This document shows, piece after piece, positions 13,801 through 20,137 of a stretch of 20,137 bases of DNA; the first letter of the stretch is position 1, and each line of letters begins with the position of its first letter. Source of the stretch: a virus. Below the pieces are notes generated by a model. That model was not told where the DNA came from. It made no database searches and worked only from the letters and a program-made list of their open reading frames with translations. Position numbers and translations under genes: made by a program. The stretch lies in IMG/VR virus record IMGVR_UViG_3300037586_002945, positions 1-20,137 of that record. One strand, given 5' to 3'.

Positions 13801-15142
13801 ACGGGGTGTGAAAACCGCCGCCCTCGCGGCCACCGAAAAAGAAGAAACCGCCCGCCGAGAGGTCGTCGCGGACGAGCGTAAACTTAAACAGAACCTGCTG
13901 TTTGACGTTTCCAAGGGGACTTTTGATGCAAACAATCTTGTGAATCTAACTGAGGGAAAGATGACGCATGAAAGAACTTTAGCGACGGCAGACCGCTTCT
14001 TGAAGGGAGAACTTGCAAGACTATCGAGCAGCACCGATTTAGCAGCAGTTGCCATGAGCGGCAAGATTAACGCTGCTAGGGACGAGATAGGTCACCTATA
14101 CAACACTATCGACAGAGCAGCAACGCTAGACACCCGCCAAAAGGACCGACTGGTATTGGCTAATACAGCGCTTACCCAGACTAATCTAACACTGGCAAAT
14201 GAGCGGGAACTAGCCCAGCATAGAGAAGAAAACCAAAACATAAGGTCTGAAAGAGAACTACGCCTTAACGAAAATCTTAATGAGGCCCGGCTTAGACAAG
14301 AGCGCGAGGCGCTAAGATTACAACGCGCTAGAGGTCTAGATGAGTGGTATTTAGGCCTAGAAGCGGCGCAAACAGGAAGACTATCTCTAAAGCTACAAAA
14401 AGAAATAGCGGAGATGGGGGGTTATGCGGAGGCCTCTCAATTTCATAGGGTGCAGGAGTTCAAAGAGAAGCTTTCGGACAGAGAGCTACGGATGTTTGAG
14501 AAAAAACTTGGGATGAACTTCTTGATGGCGACCGCGGGCCAACTCACCAGAGAAGATTTGCTGCGAGAGTCCGCGTTCGATAGACAACTCGAAATCGCAA
14601 TGGGCACAGACAACTGGAACAAGTTCATATACCAACTAGATGAAAGCGTACGACAATTTGACATAGATCACGGGCTAGAGGCCGATTCAATATATGGCAC
14701 ATTGGCGCTTAAAAAGAGGGTCTTAGATCAGGAGGCCCTTGAATATCTTAAAGGCAGCACACCGGGTGTTTTTGACAACATTCCGGGCGGCACTCAAGCA
14801 GAAAGAGATCGAAGGATTTTTGCAATGAGGCCCCTATGGAAGCGTTATGCGGAAGGAACGTTAGCTCCTGCTCAGGAGGATTATTTATCCGCTCTTATAA
14901 CAGGCTATCTGGATCCCACGCTAAACGCGCAAGGCCTCGAAACGCGCAAGGCCCTCCCACAAATGGCGCTTGCGGCTCTCCGAGGACGAAAGAAGCGGGG
15001 GCTAACCATGCCCATACAAAATGCTATGGACCTGAAGTTTGAAGATGTAGATCCGAACTTTTTTGATTCAAACGCGGCCGAAAACGCGGCCGAAAGGAAA
15101 GCCGCGCTAGACAGGCACTTCGGTGGGCGTTCTTTATGGTAA
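10865..15142 (+). CDS. Giant internal/ejection-type virion protein with stacked tandem repeats
   Basis: 1425 residues. Residues 1-150 hold LERGRG(V/I/M)AGEA repeats. Residues 153-198 hold VPPGGFGAGSIN repeats, and 199-222 LPVPVQRSG repeats. Three copies of a helix-loop-helix (V..LM.QG.S.EEA) lie at 53, 292 and 371. Residues 456-485 and about 629-660 are Met/Pro-rich (QAMMPPP). Between them is a conserved helical block (RAEGAVATRMEDVGREYVNN, then TPPSVLTLVQPALMMTEQGA and DSGIGNLMQELSSS) that I recognise from marine phage internal proteins. Residues 680-720 repeat the LVHMSPRE...NPQTGLPEAG module of the 577-residue protein. Residues about 1035-1190 are highly charged helix, likely coiled coil. 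No lysozyme or transglycosylase motif is seen. Ejection-channel component is the best inference. Confidence 0.65.
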   Translation: MAGVLSRPLFRQHYQTGGGVSDPWGYSSDQWERGKGIAGETLERGRGMGRATVEYLMKQGLSLEEAVEQIKNNPRLIEALERGRGVAGEALERGRGVAGEALERGRGIAGEALERGRAAIDDPRVRSTLERGRGMAGEALERGRGLMERLHGVPPGGFGAGSVNVPPGGFGAGSINVPPGGFGAGSINVPPGGFGGTNLPVPVQRSGLPVPVQRSGLPVPTSSDVGFPRSFDTDHIDSFRNKAGRFARGLGRLAMNPYLAAASIGIPLAYDALTDSPEELLDQLDTQTRAYVEYLMEQGVSIEEALKIASPSEEAPLERQAGGAVSLGKTALAGLGVGAAGGTGYSLHTLNRRQEQQQALALLPPEQRDWVKALVDQGMPVEEALEAVIPSEEDPSFKESILNYFRENMTGPPPIFGRDGIIERASRRGRYGIIERDIQPWRELPAGSYQEGGPVMSPQAMMPPPQGMPPQAMMAPPQAAPAGMDALMGQAPQMLSRAEGAVATRMEDVGREYVNNTLSAVDRAEDPEELINAIRGTDAPIEQRYDELAQIVGEQDAEATPPSVLTLVQPALMMTEQGAVDSGIGNLMQELSSSAEMLTGEGEATPMGEGVGNLMMAGAQPAMEALPPEAMMGPPPGAMMPPQAMMPPPPGGMAYGAPVQRFAQGGMVNSAEELARLGRGPDTKLVHMSPREVGALDEMARQRGFAGLPLNPQTGLPEAGLFDQAPGSGILGYLGGFAVDPLGSTWDKTTGLWRKGVDFYNNPTIQRWLGEGDFKTKIPAIAADESALKAYTIPEAPIQRVGPRDRATMPSYTAADLLTPESFVNFGSNAPLYNARKRAETRIRDGGISSLIADPVFDAPTIAPVTVTDTEATVIERPIRMDYEPGRQDFMVDYNDPERFKKNFDARLKLYEDVLGSDKDFTKSQMLFDIAGAGLNFAGGRGAGGENVATRSPAAQLAAAFSQVPKTMGERLALQRQEERGVKTAALAATEKEETARREVVADERKLKQNLLFDVSKGTFDANNLVNLTEGKMTHERTLATADRFLKGELARLSSSTDLAAVAMSGKINAARDEIGHLYNTIDRAATLDTRQKDRLVLANTALTQTNLTLANERELAQHREENQNIRSERELRLNENLNEARLRQEREALRLQRARGLDEWYLGLEAAQTGRLSLKLQKEIAEMGGYAEASQFHRVQEFKEKLSDRELRMFEKKLGMNFLMATAGQLTREDLLRESAFDRQLEIAMGTDNWNKFIYQLDESVRQFDIDHGLEADSIYGTLALKKRVLDQEALEYLKGSTPGVFDNIPGGTQAERDRRIFAMRPLWKRYAEGTLAPAQEDYLSALITGYLDPTLNAQGLETRKALPQMALAALRGRKKRGLTMPIQNAMDLKFEDVDPNFFDSNAAENAAERKAALDRHFGGRSLW
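11102..11311 (+). repeat. 33-base in-frame tandem repeat (LERGRGVAGEA)
   Basis: Perfect or near-perfect units lie at 11102-11134, 11135-11167 and 11168-11200, a truncated unit starts at 11201, a further full unit lies at 11249-11281 and a truncated one starts at 11282. Degenerate units are visible from about 10955. Units 1 to 3 differ at only a couple of bases, which indicates recent expansion. Confidence 0.97.
11321..11452 (+). repeat. 36-base in-frame tandem repeat (VPPGGFGAGSIN)
   Basis: Units lie at 11321-11356, 11357-11392 and 11393-11428, followed by a truncated, diverged copy from 11429. Units 2 and 3 are identical. Confidence 0.97.
11459..11526 (+). repeat. 27-base in-frame tandem repeat (LPVPVQRSG)
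   Basis: Units lie at 11459-11485 and 11486-11512, with a partial third from 11513. The units are nearly identical at the DNA level. The array begins directly after the 36-base array. Confidence 0.95.
12113..12173 (+). repeat. 36-base duplication (GRxGIIER)
   Basis: The block starting at 12113 recurs at 12149. The 17-base core CGGGATTATTGAGAGAG is exact at 12121-12137 and 12157-12173. It is in frame and encodes GRDGIIER and GRYGIIER. Confidence 0.9.
14923..14953 (+). repeat. 14-base direct repeat with 17-base period (out of frame)
   Basis: AAACGCGCAAGGCC occurs at 14923-14936 and 14940-14953. The 17-base period is not a multiple of three, so the two copies are read in different frames (NAQGL and ETRKAL). 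Confidence 0.9.
15071..15094 (+). repeat. 12-base tandem duplication (NAAE NAAE)
   Basis: AACGCGGCCGAA is repeated exactly at 15071-15082 and 15083-15094, in frame, near the C-terminus of the 1425-residue protein. Confidence 0.95.
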
Positions 15143-15171
15143 TAGGTATTCAAATTTGCTTCTGGGGAGAT

Positions 15172-15177
15172 AAGGGG
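15172..15177 (+). promoter_or_regulatory. Ribosome binding site for a GTG start
   Basis: AAGGGG lies 8 bases before the GTG at 15186, within the 43-base gap that follows the 1425-residue gene. I see no promoter or terminator hairpin in this gap. Confidence 0.65.
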
Positions 15178-15185
15178 TATTTAAC

Positions 15186-15872
15186 GTGCCAACAATAGCC
15201 GACTTTAAACAGCGCTATCCTCAGTTCGCGGATATGGCCTCTGAAGATCTTGCCCGTGAACTTCATACGCGCTTTTATTCTGATCGACCCTATGAAGATT
15301 TTATGCAGGAGGTTTTGCCTGACCGTGGGGAGGAAAGCCAAGTTAATTTATTAGGCGTTTCTGAGGGTTTAGATCTGACGGCGGGGACAGGCGTTTCTGC
15401 AAAAGCAAACTTCTATATTAACCAAGCCTCGGATTTAGCTAATGAGGTATTTGGTACAGACATTCCATCAATGTCGCAATCCGCCGAAGAGCTTATACCG
15501 GCTTTAGATGCGCTAAGTACTATCGCCACTACTGAAATGATGAAAACTATTTCAGGAAAGGAAAATTTACAACTCCAATTAAGGTTGCAGAAACTGCAAG
15601 TTCCTTCAAAAAGTTTTATCTATAATGACCGACGATCTTTGAATCAGTTTAAAACCGCCTCCCGCACTATGGATTTTGCCGGTAAACTTTTACTTGAAAA
15701 GCTAGAATCGGGGGAGTTAGATCGCAAACAAATTATAAAAACCAAACGCGATTTATCCTCGGCGCGGGCGCTTCAAAGAGAATACGATAAGTTGACGAAC
15801 GCTTATGAGCGAAAAATGGGTATAGGCATGGAAGAGGAAGATGAAGATTTAGATCGATTTTTCACGTTTTAA
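15186..15872 (+). CDS. Small internal virion protein, unassigned
   Basis: 228 residues with a GTG start, chosen because of AAGGGG 8 bases upstream and because the conserved-looking N-terminus (PTIADFKQRYPQFADMASED) begins right there. 'DFKQRYPQF.DM...DLA..LH.RFYSD' is a short helical module found at or near the start of several phage internal proteins. The rest is helical and charged (LRLQKLQVPSKSFIYNDRRS, then a lysine/glutamate-rich segment), ending in an acidic patch (MEEEDEDLDRFFTF). There is no membrane segment. It lies between the two giant proteins, which suggests a partner or chaperone in the same complex. That is inference. Confidence 0.6.
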   Translation: MPTIADFKQRYPQFADMASEDLARELHTRFYSDRPYEDFMQEVLPDRGEESQVNLLGVSEGLDLTAGTGVSAKANFYINQASDLANEVFGTDIPSMSQSAEELIPALDALSTIATTEMMKTISGKENLQLQLRLQKLQVPSKSFIYNDRRSLNQFKTASRTMDFAGKLLLEKLESGELDRKQIIKTKRDLSSARALQREYDKLTNAYERKMGIGMEEEDEDLDRFFTF

Positions 15873-15878
15873 GTAATC

Positions 15879-18800
15879 ATGGCTGATTTCACAGACCTTT
15901 TAGACCCCTCCGAAATTCTGGATGAAGATACTTTATCGAGTATTGGAAACACAGCGGAAACGGCTCGTCCCATTTTAGGGGTTTCTCCAACAGGTTCCAG
16001 ATTTATAGAAAATTTTGATACCCGTGGGGCTTATGCGGCCCTACGAGAAAAGGGTGATGAGGATTTAGAGGCCAAGCGAAAAATAGCTGAACGACTGGCC
16101 CAAGAAACCCGTTTTAGTATAGAAGCCGCCACACGAGCGGGCTATTCTTACGACGAAATCATAAGCAAATTAACAGGCGTAGACCGTGAAGAATACGGGG
16201 GTGGCTATGGGGCTGCGGCCCGTGGTTTCGGGAGAGAGATTGCTCCCACACTTGCTTTGGGAGCGGGTGGCGTATATGGGGGACGCGGCGCAGGAAAAGT
16301 GATGCGTGGCGCATCGGCTGCCGCATCGGCGGCAGGTCAAAAGCTAAGAGAAACCGCACGGGATCCTTCCCCACCTCGTCAGATTGATCCAAGGGTACGT
16401 GCAACAGGGGTACAAAAGCCTAATTTATCGGCACGTATTCTGAATCTTGCGCCAAAGGCGGCAAAAGCTGCGGCAGCCGCAAGATTGGGGCCTATTGCAA
16501 AAGGCATGGGCTATTTAGCGGGTGTGTTTGGAGGAGCGATTGGTGCGGAACTTGCTGCCAGAAAAGGTGTAGAAGAGGTTTTTGGTGAACCGCGCCCATT
16601 GGAACTTGCCGATTACCCACGTTATGAAGCGGGTAGAACGGCTGGCATGTTTATTGGATCTATTCCCGCTACATTTCAAATAGCGAACGTGCTAAAAGAC
16701 ATTCCAAATTTGGCCCCCGCAGCAATTGCTAAAAACGTAGCCGTGATGGGGGCTAAAGAAGCCGACGACCATTCTGGCTTTGTCAGGAAAATGTTCGACT
16801 GGGGTCGTCAACAGGCCGGGGAGAAAGCGGCTAGGGTCCGTGCGAGAGCGGCTAGGGGAACAAGGGCCTCGCAGGAATCCTTGGAGGGCGGCGCAGAGGT
16901 ATTAAGAAAGGTTGGGCAAGCCATCGTTGAACACCCCAAGAGCGTAATTGCAGGCGAAACTGCGTTAGGCCTTGCGTGGACGCCTTTCGGGGCAATGATT
17001 GCAGAAGAACTCTATCCGGCTCAAGCCGGGGCTAAATTAGGCGCTGAAGTCACCGCTTCTGTCATTTATCCCGGCTCCATGCTTTCCCTCGTCAAAGTTC
17101 CTTTTCGAAAAGTCAGCTCTGCTTTCGGCAAAGGAGCCAGAGAGCAAAAGGCTGCGGATTACATGGTCAACCTATTTGAGGAATTACAAAAGCGGGGTAT
17201 CTCAGAAAGCCCAGAAGAGTTTTTAGCCACGCTTCGCAATGCACGGTTTGAAGACGTTTCAGGAAAGGTGGTTGAACTTACGCCGTCTCAATTAACGGGA
17301 AGCACGACGTATTCCATATTAGAAAAGTTCTTGTCGGACGTAAGCCCCGCTTATTCCGCTGTTCACAAAAGGTCGGCTAGAGACGGCCATGCTGCACTAA
17401 CCGGACTTATAACGGCGCTTTATTCTCACTCAGATCCAAATCTCGTCAACATGGCGGCGAAGCTAGAAGAAAAAATGCTTCAGGACACATTTACAAAATG
17501 GTTTGATACACGGTTGGATAATGCGGTTACTACAACAGAAGAGTTTGCAAAACGCACCGACGATACACCAGCGACCATACAAAGAGAGGTCAATAAGCAA
17601 GTTCACAAAACTATGAAAAGCGCATTAACAGAAGCGCGGCGTGTAGAAAAGAGCCTTTATGAGAACGTTGATAAAACAATGGAGGTGTCTGTAGACAATA
17701 TTGCAAAACGGTGGAATGACGAATACGTCAAGCTGCTTAAACAAGGCGTAACGCTTAAAGAATTACGGAGAGCGGGTATCCCCGCTTTTCTCAAAGACCT
17801 AGAAAACCCCGATCGTCAATTGTGGGGGCAATTAACGGCGCAGTTAGAAAACAGCCAAAAGCTGTCCGATGATTTAAACAAAGCGGTAAAAAACTCCGCA
17901 GGACAATCAGCGGGACGGGCGTTAAATAAGTATCTTCGCAGCAGGGCTATGGGTACGGGTTTAACCCCAGATGAAAAACTGCTCGCAGCGGAAAAGGCCT
18001 TTAACACCCCGCCTCAACAAAAAGGAGGGGCACCCGGCACCTATGAAAATGTTGAGGGTGTGACAAAAAATTTGATGCCCGAACAACGAAAAAACGCCGC
18101 AAACTTGGCAAGGAAAAAGCTGAATCTTCGGAAGACAGATGCCGAAATAGAGAGGCTAACTGCCGAACTTACAAGCGTCAGTAATCCGGATGGTACAGCA
18201 CCGGAGCATTTTAAACGTACCACGTTACGAGAGCTTATGAATTTTAGATCGGAAATGCTGAACAGCGTAAGAAGTACGCAAGCCGGGGAAGTGGTTAATT
18301 ATAACGCCCGTCGAATTTATGGCGAATTAGCAGACGCGGCGCTGGATGATATGGGGGCCAACGTTAACATAGACCCCATTTCTGGAGCAGTAATTGATGA
18401 AGCTCAGGATGTAAGTCCTAATGTCAAACAATTGATAAAAGCCTACACGTTTTCCAGATCACTTAACGACAGCTTTTCAAGGAGCTTTGGTGGAACTCTG
18501 GGACACGTAAAGGGAACGGGACAATATAAAGTACAGCCAGAATTAGCGTTAGATGAAATGTTCAAGGGGAGCAGTAATGCGGTTGCTATAAAGTATAACG
18601 AACTTCAAGAGGCCCTATCCCTATTAGAAACAGCCTCAAGAGGTATTGACGAAACCGCAGAAGGGCTTTTTGTTCCAAATATAGCATCGCTCATTGAAGA
18701 CGAAGGTCTAAGAAAAGCAGGCGTCAATGACGCGCTGGATATGTTCCTGCGACAAGCCTTTCGAGATGAGGCTGTTGTTGTCACTCCGGTTCGGAACCCC

Positions 18801-20123
18801 GCGACGGGGGAAACCATTAATCGTGCGATAGTAGACGAGAAAAAATGGGGAAAGTTTTTAGAGGACCACAAAGAGATTCTTTCCTTAGACATTCTAAGTA
18901 CGTTACGGAAGGATTTAACGGACCTTCCCCAACGAGATCAATTGGTATCGGCTTATTACAACAACCATCCCGACTTCCCTGACAGTGTAGATTTTGCACT
19001 TAAAGGTCCGGGTGAAACGCCTACAGACGTAGGTGATTTTTGGACGAGCATGCAAAAAGAAGCTGTGTGGGCAAAACTTTTAGGGAACGAAAACCCTACC
19101 AAAGTAGTGGCAAACATATTTCGGAAGGACAACAAAAACTTTTCTGCTCAGTACAAAGAATTGGTTCGCTTGGCAAAGGGGCACCCTAATACAGAGGCTC
19201 GTGAGGCTTTCAGGGACTCGATTATCAAATACGCCTTTGAAGAGGCGCGAACCCCCGACGGCTATAGCCTTAAAAAGATCCACAAGGTTTTATTTGAACC
19301 GGAGCATAACGGGCATAGAATGCCCCCGCTTCTTGAGGCTCTGGTCGATGATGAAATCGTAGGTACGACGTTTAACAAAAAACTAGACAATATCATCACG
19401 CAAATGGCTAAACTGGAACGTCTAGCCGATCAGGGCGAAGATGTATCTAAAATATTGGAAAACGACTCTCCGCTTTTTGTATTTGCGGCACGAGTAATTG
19501 GTGCGGCAGCGGGTCGCACCTTTGCAGCAAAAACAGGAATGGGCGGGACAGTTCAAATACCGGGTGCAGCCGCAACTTTCGCAAAAGCCTATCTCAATGA
19601 CATGCCCTCCGTTCTGATTCAGGACATTCTTATCAAGGCCTCTACGCCGGGAAAAGACGGGGCGGAACTGTTAGAAGCGCTTCTTAAAAAAGGGCGTACC
19701 GAACAGGAAAAGGTAGCTGCGGCTCAAATCATAGGTAATGCTATAGCTTACAGCCTTGGGGCACCCGTTGCCGCTATTGTGCGACGACCCGTTCTAGGTT
19801 ATGACGTATTCCGGGCCGAAGACGTTGAACAGCCTTTTCCAGAAGACGCCCCAACCCCCCAGTCTCGTGGGCCGGTAGCACCGGTTCGAGAATATATTCC
19901 ACGTGTGGGACGTGCATTAATCCCCGGACAAGCCCCAGCGGCCTCTGCTCCCGCACCCGCTCCCGCACCCGCTCCCGCACCACGGCCCACGGCTCCCGCA
20001 CCTGCACCACAACCCACGGCCCAAGGTACAACGCTTGAGAACCGACAGCGCTTTGCTCAGATGTTCCCCGGAGACATTACTTCAGGCTTGATCAACCAAG
20101 GGATCGGTTCGTACCGCCCCTAG
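15879..20123 (+). CDS. Giant ejection-type internal virion protein with membrane-prone segments
   Basis: 1414 residues. The first 400 residues alternate charged helices with Gly/Ala-rich hydrophobic stretches, for example EIAPTLALGAGGVYGG, MGYLAGVFGGAIGAELAA, AGMFIGSIPATFQIANVL and ETALGLAWTPFGAMIAEEL. Such segments could insert in a membrane. The middle (about 430-1180) is long and helical. Residues about 1195-1310 contain a small-residue-rich helical block (ARVIGAAAGRTFAAKTGMGG, then IIGNAIAYSLGAPVAAI). An Ala-Pro linker near 1357-1385 leads to a short end (RQRFAQMFPGDITSGLINQG). Length and position recall the largest ejection protein of T7-type phages (gp16), but I see no transglycosylase motif. 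The ribosome site is weak, 6 bases after the previous stop. Confidence 0.65.
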   Translation: MADFTDLLDPSEILDEDTLSSIGNTAETARPILGVSPTGSRFIENFDTRGAYAALREKGDEDLEAKRKIAERLAQETRFSIEAATRAGYSYDEIISKLTGVDREEYGGGYGAAARGFGREIAPTLALGAGGVYGGRGAGKVMRGASAAASAAGQKLRETARDPSPPRQIDPRVRATGVQKPNLSARILNLAPKAAKAAAAARLGPIAKGMGYLAGVFGGAIGAELAARKGVEEVFGEPRPLELADYPRYEAGRTAGMFIGSIPATFQIANVLKDIPNLAPAAIAKNVAVMGAKEADDHSGFVRKMFDWGRQQAGEKAARVRARAARGTRASQESLEGGAEVLRKVGQAIVEHPKSVIAGETALGLAWTPFGAMIAEELYPAQAGAKLGAEVTASVIYPGSMLSLVKVPFRKVSSAFGKGAREQKAADYMVNLFEELQKRGISESPEEFLATLRNARFEDVSGKVVELTPSQLTGSTTYSILEKFLSDVSPAYSAVHKRSARDGHAALTGLITALYSHSDPNLVNMAAKLEEKMLQDTFTKWFDTRLDNAVTTTEEFAKRTDDTPATIQREVNKQVHKTMKSALTEARRVEKSLYENVDKTMEVSVDNIAKRWNDEYVKLLKQGVTLKELRRAGIPAFLKDLENPDRQLWGQLTAQLENSQKLSDDLNKAVKNSAGQSAGRALNKYLRSRAMGTGLTPDEKLLAAEKAFNTPPQQKGGAPGTYENVEGVTKNLMPEQRKNAANLARKKLNLRKTDAEIERLTAELTSVSNPDGTAPEHFKRTTLRELMNFRSEMLNSVRSTQAGEVVNYNARRIYGELADAALDDMGANVNIDPISGAVIDEAQDVSPNVKQLIKAYTFSRSLNDSFSRSFGGTLGHVKGTGQYKVQPELALDEMFKGSSNAVAIKYNELQEALSLLETASRGIDETAEGLFVPNIASLIEDEGLRKAGVNDALDMFLRQAFRDEAVVVTPVRNPATGETINRAIVDEKKWGKFLEDHKEILSLDILSTLRKDLTDLPQRDQLVSAYYNNHPDFPDSVDFALKGPGETPTDVGDFWTSMQKEAVWAKLLGNENPTKVVANIFRKDNKNFSAQYKELVRLAKGHPNTEAREAFRDSIIKYAFEEARTPDGYSLKKIHKVLFEPEHNGHRMPPLLEALVDDEIVGTTFNKKLDNIITQMAKLERLADQGEDVSKILENDSPLFVFAARVIGAAAGRTFAAKTGMGGTVQIPGAAATFAKAYLNDMPSVLIQDILIKASTPGKDGAELLEALLKKGRTEQEKVAAAQIIGNAIAYSLGAPVAAIVRRPVLGYDVFRAEDVEQPFPEDAPTPQSRGPVAPVREYIPRVGRALIPGQAPAASAPAPAPAPAPAPRPTAPAPAPQPTAQGTTLENRQRFAQMFPGDITSGLINQGIGSYRP
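19947..19982 (+). repeat. 12-base tandem repeat encoding an Ala-Pro linker
   Basis: GCTCCCGCACCC is repeated at 19947 and 19959, with a final copy at 19971 that differs in the last base. It encodes alternating Ala-Pro, an extended spacer before the C-terminal end motif of the 1414-residue protein. Confidence 0.92.
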
Positions 20124-20137
20124 ATCAGCCACTCCCG

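Noticed and set aside
15136-15198. 20-codon open frame bridging the 43-base gap before the 228-residue gene
   Set aside because: It starts inside the preceding gene without a ribosome site and runs past the GTG start of the next gene. That gene has its own AAGGGG, so a coupling role is not needed.
20124-20137. Start of another gene at the window end
   Set aside because: Only 14 bases remain after the last stop codon and they contain no start codon or ribosome site.

Overview
The window is one uninterrupted, all-plus-strand block of phage virion genes. Coding density is close to total. The only gaps are a 25-base stretch before the first complete gene, a 46-base gap at 5634-5679 and a 43-base gap at 15143-15185; other junctions overlap by 1 to 4 bases or are separated by 2 to 10. 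Nothing resembles a cellular gene, tRNA, rRNA, CRISPR array, integrase or insertion sequence. Gene content and order suggest a short-tailed (podovirus-like) dsDNA phage of the kind abundant in uncultured marine viral contigs: P22 gp4-like and SU10-like adaptors, a P22 gp10-like nozzle, a fibre with the N-terminal 'TGDRSGTWG' anchor, then very large internal/ejection-type proteins. Host identity cannot be read from the window; an alphaproteobacterial marine host is only a guess from the resemblance of the gene families.

Layout. 1-58: probable tail end of an upstream gene. 84-317: small membrane protein with a helical N-terminus. 321-2447: neck/adaptor cassette (gp4-like adaptor with an extra repeat insertion, a cysteine-free relative of a zinc-finger family, an SU10-like adaptor, a small conserved protein). 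2449-5469: surface/tail cassette (144-residue structural protein, a two-part repeat protein, the 645-residue fibre). 5472-5633: 53-residue two-helix membrane protein, holin-like in shape. 5633-5674: possible 13-codon mini-gene linking it to the next gene. 5680-8089: nozzle-like protein, a 99-residue protein and a small zinc-ribbon protein. 8089-20123: five proteins (577, 347, 1425, 228 and 1414 residues) that together take up about 60 percent of the window and are best explained as internal/ejection proteins.

How the genes work together (inference). Adaptors and nozzle would close the portal after packaging, the fibre would bind the host, and the glycine/alanine-rich large proteins would leave the capsid to build a channel for DNA entry. 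Terminase, portal, capsid, endolysin and replication genes are not in the window; the first three would be expected upstream.

I found no clear new defence or enzymatic system. The strongest oddities are three different in-frame tandem repeat arrays stacked within about 430 bases of the 1425-residue gene, an exact 11-residue repeat in the 212-residue protein, small sequence modules shared between different virion genes, a possible mini-ORF translational coupler, and a zinc-finger family member that has lost all four expected cysteines.
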